64,000 nucleotides of DNA, from assembly GCF_007860125.1 (NCBI RefSeq), contig NZ_SJPW01000008.1:62001-126000 (forward strand). The letters run 5' to 3'. Origin of the DNA: Rubripirellula tenax (GTDB lineage Bacteria > Planctomycetota > Planctomycetia > Pirellulales > Pirellulaceae). The notes under the pieces were generated by a model. That model saw only the letters and a list, made by a program, of their open reading frames with translations. It did not search any database and was not told the origin of the DNA. The position numbers and the translations under genes were made by a program. Shown here piece after piece: positions 29,029 to 38,875 of the stretch (position 1 is the first letter of the stretch; every line of letters starts with the position of its first letter).

Positions 29029-30402
29029 CTACTCGCCAGCGGAGAACAGGTTGGGACCATTGGATGCCGCGAACATCTGCTCGAACATCTCGGCATCCTT
29101 CGGGTTCCCGGTCGCACGTTTGAGTTTGCCAAGGAAATAGAGCGTGTCCCGCGATGGCTTGCCCAACTTCAGCGACTGCAACAGGCTGGTTTCGGCCGTC
29201 ACGGTGTCGCCAAGCCTTAGCTGGACCCATCCGAGCGTCGCCCATCCGTCAGCCGATTTCGGAGCATTGCGAACTGTACTTTCGGCGATCTGCAGTGCTC
29301 GGGCCCGCATGGCTTCGTTCTCTTCCTCGACCAGAATCGCGGCTAAGTGATTGGCTGCGTCGATCGACTCGGGGTGATCACGATGGATCTTGGAAAACAA
29401 CAATCGGGCGTCTTCCCTGCGACCCTGCATCCGCGCCAGAACGGCTTGCAAAATGATTCGATCGTTCTGCTGATCGGTTGAATCCGATTCCGCCAAAAGT
29501 GGCTCGGCTTTCTGGGGTTCGTTGTTATAAAGCAGGAAGCTCGCATACGCCAATTTCGCATTCGCATCTGCATCAACGCCGACCTCGGAAAGGTTCAGTT
29601 GATAAGTTTGATCGGCTTGATCGATCATGCCATTTTGTGCGTACATTTGCGCCAAAAGCTGGCGAGGCGGACTGAGCCTGGGATCATGCTCGTGCAATAT
29701 CGCCAGCGCGGCGAAGGCGGCTTCCCCGTCGCCCAGTTGAACACAAGCACGGGCCAATCCGACCAAAACCTCCCGGCGCGACGAATCACTGTCGTTGCCA
29801 ATGTCGGCGACCAACGATTCATATGCACCGCGAGCGCCGCTCCAGTCCGATCGCCCTTCGTTGCAAACGGCCAACAGAAACGTCAATCGACGTTTGACTC
29901 GACGCGTCAAAGCGTCGGACCAGTGTTCAGGCGCCTTGATGCGCGAGCCCGTTTGCGACAGATTCCAACCATCGAACCACCGTTTTTGACGAACGGCGAT
30001 TTCACAAAATGAAAGATAGATGGCCATCCGCTTTGGGTTCCGTGCAGTTGCCTGTTCAAGCCATTGCAGTCCCTCGCGTTGACGCCCCGCCGCGAAAAAC
30101 ATATCCGCCATGACAACGTCGACGTCGGAAACTTCCGGATTGGTTGCCAGAGGTTTTAATTGTTCGATTGCGGCGTCAACGTTGCCCGCGGCGATCGATT
30201 GTGATGCCTGTCTTAGCAGTTCGGCCAGCGTCGAATCGGGCGTGTCGGGAGTCGCGCCAAGAGACCCGCCGGATTCGATTTCCGTAACGACGTCGCACCA
30301 ACCGGGATCACTGCAACAACAAATCCCCATCAGCATGACGGCAACGGAAGCCGCTCTTAGAAACGCCGCTGCATTGAGGTCGCTCAATTTCGTCCTAGTC
30401 AT
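29029..30402 (-). CDS. TPR-repeat protein, exported
   Basis: A 457-residue protein. The N-terminus has a hydrophobic segment AASVAVMLMGICCCSD that looks like a signal peptide, with a cysteine cluster that might be lipidated although it is not a clean lipobox. The rest is tetratricopeptide-like helical repeats (IEQLKPLATNPEVSDVDVVMADMF; ANAKLAYASFLLYNNEPQKAEPLL; WATLGWVQLRLGDTVTAETSLL). Such proteins act as scaffolds; no partner can be read. It is upstream of the GH30 and esterase genes on the same strand, 161 bases apart, so it may be part of the same transcription unit. Confidence 0.75.
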   Translation of the reverse strand: MTRTKLSDLNAAAFLRAASVAVMLMGICCCSDPGWCDVVTEIESGGSLGATPDTPDSTLAELLRQASQSIAAGNVDAAIEQLKPLATNPEVSDVDVVMADMFFAAGRQREGLQWLEQATARNPKRMAIYLSFCEIAVRQKRWFDGWNLSQTGSRIKAPEHWSDALTRRVKRRLTFLLAVCNEGRSDWSGARGAYESLVADIGNDSDSSRREVLVGLARACVQLGDGEAAFAALAILHEHDPRLSPPRQLLAQMYAQNGMIDQADQTYQLNLSEVGVDADANAKLAYASFLLYNNEPQKAEPLLAESDSTDQQNDRIILQAVLARMQGRREDARLLFSKIHRDHPESIDAANHLAAILVEEENEAMRARALQIAESTVRNAPKSADGWATLGWVQLRLGDTVTAETSLLQSLKLGKPSRDTLYFLGKLKRATGNPKDAEMFEQMFAASNGPNLFSAGE

Positions 30403-30984
30403 GTGCTAATCTGCCGCTCGTTGGTATTAGGCTGCCACTTGGTTGTCGACTTTCGAAACGCGTCAAAAGCATCGACTTGAACCGACCAGTTCAATGCCGA
30501 AGTTTTGACGACTTTCGCTGCGATTTCCATCCCGGAAAACGAACCGTCGTAGACTGTGTCGTGTATCTCAAAACGCTCATTTTTCTTGGACAACCGAGTC
30601 TAATCCGTGCGCGGAATTTTAACACCACAACTCGTTGTGTCAGATGGTTGTCGCAGCGTCGCATCACTGCCCGGCCGACACGAAACGGATTCGCAAACTC
30701 GCTGAATTCGTAGTCGCCATCACACCGTCGACACCGCTCATCGAACCCGCTTGTCTGGCATTGGCAGTCCAGAAACAAACCGGCTCGATCATGAACCGTA
30801 ATGAACGAACCCGCAATCATACTTATGAAGTTTCCAAGCAGGAAAAATCATAAATAACCGGTGCGGCAACGTGGTTTGGACGGGGCAAGCGCCGGGCGGG
30901 CGGCAAAAATGGTGGCAGCGTGTCATGCGGTGGGTGTAATCAGGGCTTCGCTCGGCAACGGCACGTCGCTATCCGAATCCTGGG
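30403..30984. other. Intergenic region, no gene supported
   Basis: About 580 bases between two minus-strand genes (LacI regulator upstream, TPR protein downstream). Short open frames on both strands have no signal peptide, motif or ribosome site that supports them. The promoter of the TPR/GH30/esterase genes is expected here, but no clear element was recognised. Confidence 0.4.
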
Positions 30985-32034
30985 CTATCCAGATACTGGA
31001 CCGCTTGTTTCGCCAGCAAAAAACTCCGATGGGATCACAAGATCGACGAAAATACGGTTCTCGCCCGGTTCGTCGGTTTTGCAAAGCAGCTTGGCCGCCT
31101 CTTCGCCAATCACCTCCGGATTGCTGCCGGCGCTGGTCAGATACGGATGAATTTCGGTACAGATCCGGGTCCGGTCCACCGCCACGATGCTGACATCCGT
31201 CGGAATACGGATGCCGCGTTGCAACGCGAATTGGTAGGCCCCGCGCGCCATCAGCCCGTTGTGACAAACCCATGCGGTCGGCGCGTCGGAGCAATCGTCG
31301 CCCAACCGAGTGATCAACTGTTCGGCGCAATCGAGACCTTCCTGGCGATCTCCCTTTTCAACGCTGACGACGAAACGGTCGTCCAACTCCAATTCGTGGG
31401 TCTTCAAACACTCACGCAACGCGCCCAGGCGTGCATGGTGGCGTCCGAGTTGGGAATTTCCGCCCAACCACGCGAACCGTTTGTGTCCCAATTTTACCAG
31501 ATGTTCCACCAACTGATCGAGCGACTGCTTTTCATTGGGGGCGACCGAATGGCAAAGCCCCGGGGTGCTGGCATAAACGCTCAGCAGCGTCACTCGCAGA
31601 GCCCCGAGCGCCCGCAGGAACGGCTCGCTGACTTCCCCGAAAACGACGATCCCTTGTAGCGGATCGCGCTGGCCAAGCAGTTCGAACAGCTTTGTCTCGT
31701 CCAGATCTCGTTCGCCACCCAGAAATGTGGTGCTGATGCGCGACTTTTGCAGCACCTTGAAAAGCCCTTGCTGTACGTGGCTAAACGTGTTGCTGGGTCG
31801 ATCGAGTTTCAAGCCGCTGCGAAGCACGATCCCCACATAGCTGCGGCGTGCCTCCGGCGCGTGTACGGGCTGCATTCCGCGCGGCACGTACCCGTTGGCC
31901 ACGGCCACTCGCCAGATCTTGCTATACGATTCGTCGGAAATGCCATCGCGACGCCCGTTTAGAACCAGCGACACCAAGGATTGAGATACGCCCAATTCCT
32001 TCGCAATCTGGGTCTGAGAAATACGTTTCGCCAT
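30985..32034 (-). CDS. LacI-family transcriptional regulator
   Basis: ATG 32034 gives MAKRISQTQIAKELGVSQSL, the usual LacI helix-turn-helix at the very N-terminus (TQIAKELGVSQSLVSLVLNGR), followed by the hinge region (about residues 45-60). The C-terminal two-thirds is a periplasmic-binding-protein-like sensor (YVGIVLRSGLKLDRPSN ... AVDRTRICTEIHPYLTS). About 349 residues. It is divergent from a D-2-hydroxyacid dehydrogenase gene and close to the uronate locus. It is therefore the likely sugar-responsive regulator of one or both, probably sensing a uronate or its catabolite (inference). The hinge lacks an obvious insertion or break. Confidence 0.9.
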   Translation of the reverse strand: MAKRISQTQIAKELGVSQSLVSLVLNGRRDGISDESYSKIWRVAVANGYVPRGMQPVHAPEARRSYVGIVLRSGLKLDRPSNTFSHVQQGLFKVLQKSRISTTFLGGERDLDETKLFELLGQRDPLQGIVVFGEVSEPFLRALGALRVTLLSVYASTPGLCHSVAPNEKQSLDQLVEHLVKLGHKRFAWLGGNSQLGRHHARLGALRECLKTHELELDDRFVVSVEKGDRQEGLDCAEQLITRLGDDCSDAPTAWVCHNGLMARGAYQFALQRGIRIPTDVSIVAVDRTRICTEIHPYLTSAGSNPEVIGEEAAKLLCKTDEPGENRIFVDLVIPSEFFAGETSGPVSG

Positions 32035-32042
32035 GGTTAACA

Positions 32043-32139
32043 ATCCTGGTTGCCGCTAGAACACCCTTGTTTCATAATCAAGACTATAGATTTCATAGAA
32101 TTATCGGCAAGTCGATTGTGTTGATCAAACAACCAGGAT
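32043..32139. promoter_or_regulatory. Inverted repeat in the lacI / dehydrogenase divergent promoter region
   Basis: ATCCTGGTTG (32043-32052) and CAACCAGGAT (32130-32139) are exact inverse copies placed symmetrically next to the two divergent start codons. The core ATCCTGGT recurs at 20066-20073 in the uronate divergent region. They could be operator half-sites of the LacI protein; no footprint-like palindrome is seen at either site alone. Confidence 0.35.
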
Positions 32140-32152
32140 ACGCTTAATAAAC

Positions 32153-33169
32153 ATGAACATGAAATCGCGTTCCCATCCGCCTGTTCTGGTCGTCATGACC
32201 CAACAGGAGAAGCATGAATTCATGCCGCCGGACCTGGAGGCTCGGTTGCGCGCGTTGTTCCCCGAACTCGTTTGGGCCGACGCCCCGTTGCGGGATGACC
32301 AGTGGCGTGAACTGTTGAGTGAGCAGCGACCGGAAATCATTCTCTGTGCTTGGGAAACGCCTTCGCTGCCCCCCGAAGCCGCCGAGCATTTGAAATATCT
32401 CTGTTTCCTGTGTGGCTCGATCCGCTCGCTTGTTCCCCGTGAATTGATCGAAAGCGGTTTGAAGGTCACCAACTGGGGATCGAGTGTCAGCAACACGGTG
32501 GCCGAGTGCACACTGCTGCTGATCCTGGCGGCGCTGCGGCGCGTCGGCAATTGGAGCGTCGCGATGCGAACCAAGGGCGAATGGAAAAAGGGCCGTCACC
32601 CCGACACGCTTAGCCTGTTTGGTCGGCGTGTCGGCCTGCACGGTCTTGGCGCAATCAGCTGCGAATTGGTCCGACTGCTTGAACCGTTTCGCGTTCAGAT
32701 CTCGGCCTATTCCCCCAGCGTTCCCGACGAAACTTACAAGACGCTCAACGTCCGTCGCGCCGAATCGCTCGAGGATCTATTTTCGACCTCGGATGTTCTG
32801 GTCGAGCTTGCGCCTGGCAAACCTGACAACTATCACATCGTGGGCGATGATCTGATCAATCTGCTACCTGAAAACGCCGTCTTTGTGAATGTCGGTCGTG
32901 GTATGGTGGTCGACGAACAGGCTTTGGTCCGCGCCAGTCGCGAACGCGGACTGCACATCGCGCTGGATGTCTACGAAGTCGAACCGCTTCCCGTCGACTC
33001 GCCGCTGCGAAGCTTGGACAACATCACCCTGCTGCCCCACCTCGGTGGTCCGACGCCGGATCGTCGTCGCGACTGTGGCAAACTTGCTCTCCAGAACCTT
33101 GAAAACTATGTCAGCGACAAACCACTGATCAACCTCATCGACTTGAATACCTATGACCGTGCTACCTGA
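32153..33169 (+). CDS. D-isomer-specific 2-hydroxyacid dehydrogenase family protein
   Basis: A 338-residue protein with the family's NAD-binding core GLHGLGAIS (a GxGxxG variant). Catalytic Arg is in NVGRGMVVDEQAL, Glu in LDVYEVEPLP and His in LLPHLGGPT. It would reduce a 2-keto acid or oxidise a D-2-hydroxyacid; glyoxylate/hydroxypyruvate or a sugar acid are possible. It overlaps the next gene by 17 bases, so translation is coupled to a sugar isomerase/epimerase, which points to sugar-acid metabolism. It is divergent from the LacI gene and probably controlled by it. Confidence 0.85.
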   Translation: MNMKSRSHPPVLVVMTQQEKHEFMPPDLEARLRALFPELVWADAPLRDDQWRELLSEQRPEIILCAWETPSLPPEAAEHLKYLCFLCGSIRSLVPRELIESGLKVTNWGSSVSNTVAECTLLLILAALRRVGNWSVAMRTKGEWKKGRHPDTLSLFGRRVGLHGLGAISCELVRLLEPFRVQISAYSPSVPDETYKTLNVRRAESLEDLFSTSDVLVELAPGKPDNYHIVGDDLINLLPENAVFVNVGRGMVVDEQALVRASRERGLHIALDVYEVEPLPVDSPLRSLDNITLLPHLGGPTPDRRRDCGKLALQNLENYVSDKPLINLIDLNTYDRAT

Positions 33170-34007
33170 TATCAAGTGGGGCATCTCCACGCTGGGATGC
33201 CACGAACTGGATCTGCCCGAGACTTGTAAGCTTGCCGAACAACACGGAATCCATCACTTGGAGATCCGCAGTTTGGCCGACTGCCTGGACCTGCCCGAGT
33301 ATCTGGACAAAACCTATCCCGGTGATCCCGCCGCGGTCGCTCGGATCCTTGAACAGCATCGCCAGTCCGTCATCGCGCTCAACAGCGGTTTCAAACTGAT
33401 CGGTGCAGACGACGACGCTCGCGAGGAACTGTCGGCGTTCGCTCGCTGGGCCGATCTGCTTGAGATTCCTTTGATCCGAATTTTTGGCGGCGGCAGCATG
33501 AGCGAGCCACTTTCAAAGGATGACTTGGCTACCGCTGTCGAGAACTTGCGATGGTGGAAACAACAGCGCGAAGAAAACCAGTGGAAGACCCACGTGGCTT
33601 TGGAAACTCACGACGGATTCAGCAGTTCCCAGCGCTGTCTGCAGCTTCAAGATGCGTTCGGCGGCCACGTGGATGTGATCTGGGATACGCATCACACCTG
33701 GAAAATGGGCGACGAGAGTGCGTTGCAGACTTGGGAAAAGATGTCGTCAATGATCCAGCACGTTCACATCAAAGACAGCGTTTCGATCCCTTCCGCCCGT
33801 CACCCTTACACCTATGTGTTGCCCGGCAGAGGCGAATTCCCAGCCGGCGATGTTTACAGCGTGCTGCGCGACAACAACTACAGCGGCATCATCAGTCTTG
33901 AATGGGAACGCAAGTGGCACCCCTATTTGCCCGATCTTGGCACCGCACTAACCGCGCTAACCGAAAGCGGATGGCGAGCGGGCACACCCGCTTGCATCGC
34001 CCCCTAG
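33153..34007 (+). CDS. Sugar phosphate isomerase/epimerase family TIM-barrel protein
   Basis: A 284-residue AP-endonuclease-2-fold protein. Metal-ligand positions are recognisable in HHLEIRSL (Glu), VALETHDGF (Glu/His), VIWDTHHTW (Asp/His), HVHIKDS (His) and ISLEWERKW (Glu), the pattern of xylose-isomerase-like TIM barrels. It starts inside the end of the dehydrogenase gene (17-base overlap). Substrate unknown; hydroxypyruvate isomerase, myo-inosose or keto-sugar epimerase activities all occur in this family. The pair probably processes a sugar acid from the polysaccharide locus. Confidence 0.85.
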   Translation: MTVLPDIKWGISTLGCHELDLPETCKLAEQHGIHHLEIRSLADCLDLPEYLDKTYPGDPAAVARILEQHRQSVIALNSGFKLIGADDDAREELSAFARWADLLEIPLIRIFGGGSMSEPLSKDDLATAVENLRWWKQQREENQWKTHVALETHDGFSSSQRCLQLQDAFGGHVDVIWDTHHTWKMGDESALQTWEKMSSMIQHVHIKDSVSIPSARHPYTYVLPGRGEFPAGDVYSVLRDNNYSGIISLEWERKWHPYLPDLGTALTALTESGWRAGTPACIAP

Positions 34008-34100
34008 GCCCGACGTTTTCTTCCGCATAGCGATCGATGCGCTTGTTGCATCCACTGCGAAACAACGACTGCGACTCCCGAAGTTTCTTGCTGCACGTTG

Positions 34101-34130
34101 GGAACAACCGCAGGGGGAACAACCGCAGGG
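34101..34130. repeat. Tandem 15-bp repeat, two copies
   Basis: GGAACAACCGCAGGG occurs twice head to tail in the 138-base gap between the convergent isomerase and universal stress genes. It is non-coding and no function is evident. Confidence 0.7.
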
Positions 34131-34145
34131 TAGGCCGTCCAGGTT

Positions 34146-35066
34146 TCAGCTTGCAGCGACGGCGTTGCCGGACTTTTGCTCCGTTTCGTCCGACTTATAG
34201 TGATGCCGTGAAATCCAAACGCTACACGGGGCATGACGTAGGACGTAATTCGATGTGCTGCCGAGAATCAATTCGCCAAGCAGACTGTGACCAGTATCGC
34301 CGACGATTACCAAGTCGGCATTTTTTCCCTCAGCAGCGTGAACAATAGCCTCGCCGATGTGGTCGGCGACCGGGATGTGCGCGTCGGTATGGGGAAACAT
34401 TTCGGAGATTTGGCTAGCCATCCTTTCGGCTGTCTCTTTCACTGATGTGATAAGTTCAGGCTGCAATGTAACGGGCGCGGGAATGTATCCTTCGCCAACA
34501 TAGATGTATGGATTTTGAACAACGCTGACGACGTCGACACTTGTTTCGCGATTGAGTTTCCATTCCATCAACTCCGCTGCCGCTTCGCGCGATGCGATCG
34601 ACTTGTCGTATCCCAGCACGATTTTTCGTGGCTGATGCGTTTCGTTCTTGGTTGGTCGAACGACGACGACCGAGCACTCTGCTCGGGTCGCAATGCTGTC
34701 GGATACACTGCCCAGAAGAACGCGGTGGATTGCCGAATGCCCCTTTGCACCGAGCACGATCAGGTCCACCTTGTCCTTTTTTGCCCGGCCCAAGATGCAC
34801 GGAACGACGGCCCCCGTTTCTTGGGCAATCGTCACCTTATCGCAATTTGCATCCAGGACTTGCTTCGCCTTCGCGAGGATGCTTCCCGTACGAACTTTTT
34901 CTTGTTCGGTCCATTCCGGCACCCAAGGCTGAAACGAATACTCAGTCGGCTTGTAGTAAGCGATCAAGATCGTGACATCCACTGAGTTTTCCATCGCCAA
35001 CGAACGAACAAACTCGACCGCTTCGTTCGCGGCATCAGAACCATCAATCGGCAGCAAAATCTTCAT
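34146..35066 (-). CDS. Tandem universal stress protein (USP 1)
   Basis: ATG 35066 is preceded by GGAG at 9 bases (CTGGAGTCACTTCG), and lies about 45 bases downstream of a sigma-54 element; the longer frame to 35165 would start upstream of that promoter. About 306 residues with two UspA domains. The first (MKILLPIDGSDAANEAV) ends with GAKGHSAIHRVLLGSVSDSI, the second with GDTGHSLLGELILGSTSNYV. Both match the ATP-binding G-x2-G-x9-G(S/T) pattern, so nucleotide binding is expected. One of three tandem USPs in the island. Probably expressed under energy or oxygen limitation by the sigma-54 system. Confidence 0.9.
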   Translation of the reverse strand: MKILLPIDGSDAANEAVEFVRSLAMENSVDVTILIAYYKPTEYSFQPWVPEWTEQEKVRTGSILAKAKQVLDANCDKVTIAQETGAVVPCILGRAKKDKVDLIVLGAKGHSAIHRVLLGSVSDSIATRAECSVVVVRPTKNETHQPRKIVLGYDKSIASREAAAELMEWKLNRETSVDVVSVVQNPYIYVGEGYIPAPVTLQPELITSVKETAERMASQISEMFPHTDAHIPVADHIGEAIVHAAEGKNADLVIVGDTGHSLLGELILGSTSNYVLRHAPCSVWISRHHYKSDETEQKSGNAVAAS

Positions 35067-35120
35067 CGAAGTGACTCCAGTTTGGATATCGATTTGGGAA
35101 GCGGAATACCTAGGTGGTAT

Positions 35121-35136
35121 CGCAGATGTCGTACCA
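35121..35136 (-). promoter_or_regulatory. Sigma-54 (-24/-12) promoter of USP 1
   Basis: On the minus strand: TGGTACGACATCTGCG, with invariant GG and GC 10 bases apart; three deviations from TGGCACGNNNNTTGCW. It is about 55 bases upstream of ATG 35066. The GTGC-N6-GCAC site at 35169-35182 is 32 bases upstream. Confidence 0.6.
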
Positions 35137-35168
35137 TCAACCATTCGCCCAACTCGCATGCCCATTTC

Positions 35169-35182
35169 GTGCGTTTCGGCAC
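35169..35182. promoter_or_regulatory. Candidate enhancer (UAS) GTGC-N6-GCAC for USP 1
   Basis: GTGCGTTTCGGCAC with perfect 4-base arms, 32 bases upstream of the -24 element of USP 1. It shares its form with sites before four other sigma-54 promoters in this window. Confidence 0.6.
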
Positions 35183-35300
35183 AATCAGTCGCTCACGCGT
35201 GCGGATCGGAGCAAATGTGGAGCATCGAGTTAGCAAACTTGGGTTTCAACCCGTCGTATAGAAACACCCCAATGAGGGAGCCGCCCAACGTTCTCGATCT

Positions 35301-36521
35301 TCATCGTCGAGAGTGCTGTTGGTAGCTAACTTTCCGCCCCGTCACGATTTCATCACTGGGATGAAGGATCAACCGATCATCGAGCTTGATTCCAGACTGA
35401 ATTTCCGTTTCGCGTCCGTCGGAACGACCGACTTCGACGTCCAGAAGTTCGGCCTGTTCGTTGACGATGCGATACGCGTGCCATTTATCACCATCGCGGA
35501 AAAGAACGCCGGTTGGAATCTTGATGGAGTCGTTGGGAGTCTGGTCGACGACGATCCTGGCTTCGATCCGGAAGCCGTCACCAAGATTTGCGCGGACTTC
35601 AAACGGGTCGACGAGGTCCGCGATCACGTTGACTCGTTTTTCCTCGACGCCCAATGCGGAAATTTTTAGAAATGCGGATGGCTCGACGACTCGCACGGTG
35701 GCTTTCAATGGTATCTCGCCGCCCCAATGCTCAACGAAAACTCGGTCGCCAATGCTGACTTTCACCGCATCGGACGACAGAACGTCGACAACCAGTTCCA
35801 GGTCGGACGGGTCGCCGATGCAAGCGATCGGGGTTCCGGGTTCAACGACACCCGAGTCTTCGCGATAGACCGAAAGCAATTTTCCAGTGATGGGAGAGAT
35901 CAGCGTAAAGAAGTTTTCGTCGTTGGGATCAAACGTCGTTTTGATGTACCGAACAGTTGCTTCGGCTTGGTCAATTTCGTATTGAGCGACACGTTGGGCA
36001 GACTCGGCCGAGCGAACATCGGCAAGTGCAAGCCGCAATAGGTTTTCGGCCGCGTCGTAGTCAGCCTGGGACGTTGCTTGGTTTCTGATTAGCTTCTTTG
36101 CACGTTCAAAGTCCTTCTCGGCCAATTTCAATGCTTCACGGGCCCGGTCCACCGTGCTGGATGCCTGAGCATACGCAGCGACGGCGACTCTCACGCGCGC
36201 CTGCGATTCCGCTCTCGTGCGAGCATCCAGCAGTGACGGATCGGATGGCTGAATCCGTGCGATCTCGGTTTCGTTGGCTGTCACTGAGTCGCCAGCGTGC
36301 ATTTCGAGTCGCAGCAACTTTCCACCGACGGGAGCCGAGAGGACGTACTTCTCCCTGATCCGTGTTTCACCGTCGTCGTCGATTGTTATGGCAAGGGAAC
36401 CGACGCTGGCCATCGTGGTTTCAACATCAATCGGTTGTGGCATGAGCCCGTAAATCAGAAATCCGGAAAGAACCGTGATGACAATGATCCAGATGAGCTT
36501 GCTGACGTGACGACGCATCAT
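35301..36521 (-). CDS. Periplasmic adaptor / membrane fusion protein (HlyD family)
   Basis: A 406-residue protein with an N-terminal membrane anchor (LIWIIVITVLSGFLIYGLMP). The first lipoyl half is MEMHAGDSVTANETEIARI (via KLLRLEMHAGD), followed by a long coiled-coil hairpin (ARTRAESQARVRVAVAAYAQ through QYEIDQAEATV). The second lipoyl half (VYREDSGVVEPGTPIACIGD) and a beta-barrel/MP domain come next. It is the adaptor of a MacAB-like tripartite system; it overlaps the permease stop by 4 bases (ATGA). No outer-membrane TolC partner is in the window. Substrate unknown; a role in envelope stress or export is inferred from the regulon context. Confidence 0.88.
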   Translation of the reverse strand: MMRRHVSKLIWIIVITVLSGFLIYGLMPQPIDVETTMASVGSLAITIDDDGETRIREKYVLSAPVGGKLLRLEMHAGDSVTANETEIARIQPSDPSLLDARTRAESQARVRVAVAAYAQASSTVDRAREALKLAEKDFERAKKLIRNQATSQADYDAAENLLRLALADVRSAESAQRVAQYEIDQAEATVRYIKTTFDPNDENFFTLISPITGKLLSVYREDSGVVEPGTPIACIGDPSDLELVVDVLSSDAVKVSIGDRVFVEHWGGEIPLKATVRVVEPSAFLKISALGVEEKRVNVIADLVDPFEVRANLGDGFRIEARIVVDQTPNDSIKIPTGVLFRDGDKWHAYRIVNEQAELLDVEVGRSDGRETEIQSGIKLDDRLILHPSDEIVTGRKVSYQQHSRR

Positions 36522-38875
36522 TCCTTCACTTTCAAGACAGCGACCAAATCAAGAGACGAAAGCATTCGCCGTACGTAAATCGCAGATAGACTGGCGGCTC
36601 CCAAGACAACAATAGCTGCATAGGCATAGGTGAAACGTTGAATGACGAGCGGGAAGCGGTGGGTTTCCGTATCGAGAGCAATCGTTGTCAGATAAGCAAA
36701 CGCGTAGCCAATGGGTAGGCCTACGGGAATCGACAGGACTGTGATGATGGCCAGTTCCCCGAACAAAACCATCGACACCTCGATGCGTCGAAAACCCATC
36801 ACACGGAGCGTGGCGAGATCACGAGCACGTTCGGCCAGGATGATGACGGCGCAGTTGTAGATCACGCCAAACGCGATCACGAGCGAGAATGCTGCATTGA
36901 CGATTCGCATCAGCGAAGTGCTCTCGCTGATCGTTTCATTGAAGCTGGCTTCGGCTGCATGCTTGTCCAGAACGCCCGCGATCGAAGGTGTTTTCTTGAC
37001 TTCGTCGTAAAGCGAAGCAATGGAATCGGCGTCGACCGATAAGAAAGCTCCGGAAAGCTGCTCGACTTCTCGCAAGACTTTGTGAAGCGATTGACGATTC
37101 ATGTATGCCGAGGGTTCGGTGTAGTTGGGGAAGACCCTCGCGACTGGCAATCGTATCGTTCGCTGCTCTCGATCGAGAATTTCAACCGTCAGCAACTCGC
37201 CAGCCTTCACGTCCATTACCTCGGCTAGCTTATCCGAAATGGTCAATCCATCGATTGGCGGTAGCGTGACCTGTTGCTGAGCATCATCCAGGATTCGGTA
37301 GAGGCTGGGATTCTCGCTCATGCCCATCAACGACAAACGATGGGTGCGGTTGCCGTTGCGCATTCTTACTGGCACGCTACGAAATGGTTCGACTCGTGTT
37401 ACGCCCGGTAAGTGGGCGACGTCGTGTATCGATGCGGCCGACAGCGTTTCTGCAAAGGTCAGCATGACATCTTGGCGTTGCGTCTTTTTGAACTGCAAAT
37501 CCATCACATAGTCGATCGTGTCTTGAAAGAACGAACCAAGAACTAGGATCGCGACCGCTAGCGACATGCCCAGTACCGATAAAGTCGTGGCCATCCGGTT
37601 GGTTTCCAAGCGACGAACGATCATGCGTCCGACCGGAGATAGCAATTTTGAGAACCCCGTTCGCTCGGCGATCAGTCCGCGATAGTCTCGGGGCGCAGCG
37701 GGACGCATGGCTTCGGCGGGTTGCAACGACATCGCTTTGCGAATCGAGGCGAGCGTACCCAAGATTGCGGCAGCTGCTCCGATGGCGATCGCCAAAATCG
37801 CGTGGTGTGTGGCAAATTCGTACTCCATCGTTGGAAAACGAAAGAACCGCAAATACTGTGACGTCATCCACCATGACAGTCGCAATCCGCCCAAGCATCC
37901 CATCGCAGATCCTAGGATCACCCAAAACAGAACCATCTTGACGTAATGCCAGCCGATCTCACGCGAGCGATAGCCAAATGCTCGCAACGTCGCGATCTGT
38001 TCGGCCTGACCATTCACCAATCGTGTGAACACGATATTGAAAAGGAATGCAGACACGGCAAGGAAAATCGACGGCATGACCAGAGCCATCGTCCTTTGCT
38101 GAGACATTTCGTCCGCGACTCGGTGGTGCGAAACTTGGTCCCCGCGGTCGTAAGCGCCGGTGCCGCCATAGGGGCGTGTTAGCTGATCGACTTGGGCAAT
38201 CACGGCGGCAATACTGGCGTGCGGTTGCATCGCAATCGACAAACTATTGAAAGCTCCTTCCATGTTGAATGCGGCTTCCATTTGTCGCCTAGGCATCCAA
38301 ACCACGCCGTAGCGGCGATTGTCGGTCACCATCAAACCGGGCTGAACGACATAGACGTATTCCGGCGACAATCCGATGCCGACGATGCGCAATCGTTGTT
38401 TGCGTCCCCCAATGATGCAATCCAGTTCGCCACCCGGTTGTAAACCGTGAGCCTCTGCGAAGAGTTCGCTGATGACCGTCTCGCAACGTTGATCGTCGTT
38501 TGGAAACCGACCCTGCGTCAAATGAATCGCGTTCATCGGAAAAGGATCTTCCACATTGATGGAAACCAGCAAACACGAAGCAGGCTCGGCCATTTCAGGT
38601 AGATCCACCAACACGCTGCGGACGATGCGAGACTGAACACGGCTGACACCGTCGACCTCCGCAACGCGATCGGCAATTCCATTGGGAGCGCGGACAAGCG
38701 TCGCAAACACGTCCCCAAAACGGTACTGGCTGTAGTACGACTCTCTCGCTTCTTCCAGCGATACCATGCTGCTGTTCGCCATCACGAACAGTGCGATGCC
38801 ACAGCCAAGCAACGTGCTAATGGCGACGCCTTGTCGCCACATGCGTTTCAGGTCCGAAAGCAACAGTCGGTTCAC
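36518..38875 (-). CDS. ABC transporter permease, duplicated FtsX/MacB type
   Basis: A 785-residue permease with two FtsX-type units. One transmembrane helix lies near the N-terminus ([15 protein letters not shown]) followed by a large periplasmic MacB core domain. Three helices are around residues 270-390 ([18 protein letters not shown]). A second N-helix is near 430 ([21 protein letters not shown]), with another periplasmic domain and a final three-helix block ([22 protein letters not shown] ... [14 protein letters not shown]). That is the topology of long-type LolCE/MacB-like permeases carrying two modules in one chain. It overlaps both neighbours by 4 bases, so the three genes are translationally coupled. 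Confidence 0.9.
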   Translation of the reverse strand: MNRLLLSDLKRMWRQGVAISTLLGCGIALFVMANSSMVSLEEARESYYSQYRFGDVFATLVRAPNGIADRVAEVDGVSRVQSRIVRSVLVDLPEMAEPASCLLVSINVEDPFPMNAIHLTQGRFPNDDQRCETVISELFAEAHGLQPGGELDCIIGGRKQRLRIVGIGLSPEYVYVVQPGLMVTDNRRYGVVWMPRRQMEAAFNMEGAFNSLSIAMQPHASIAAVIAQVDQLTRPYGGTGAYDRGDQVSHHRVADEMSQQRTMALVMPSIFLAVSAFLFNIVFTRLVNGQAEQIATLRAFGYRSREIGWHYVKMVLFWVILGSAMGCLGGLRLSWWMTSQYLRFFRFPTMEYEFATHHAILAIAIGAAAAILGTLASIRKAMSLQPAEAMRPAAPRDYRGLIAERTGFSKLLSPVGRMIVRRLETNRMATTLSVLGMSLAVAILVLGSFFQDTIDYVMDLQFKKTQRQDVMLTFAETLSAASIHDVAHLPGVTRVEPFRSVPVRMRNGNRTHRLSLMGMSENPSLYRILDDAQQQVTLPPIDGLTISDKLAEVMDVKAGELLTVEILDREQRTIRLPVARVFPNYTEPSAYMNRQSLHKVLREVEQLSGAFLSVDADSIASLYDEVKKTPSIAGVLDKHAAEASFNETISESTSLMRIVNAAFSLVIAFGVIYNCAVIILAERARDLATLRVMGFRRIEVSMVLFGELAIITVLSIPVGLPIGYAFAYLTTIALDTETHRFPLVIQRFTYAYAAIVVLGAASLSAIYVRRMLSSLDLVAVLKVKE

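Noticed and set aside
30399-30593. 64-codon minus-strand open frame upstream of the TPR gene
   Set aside because: No ribosome site or similarity recognised; sequence composition looks non-coding.
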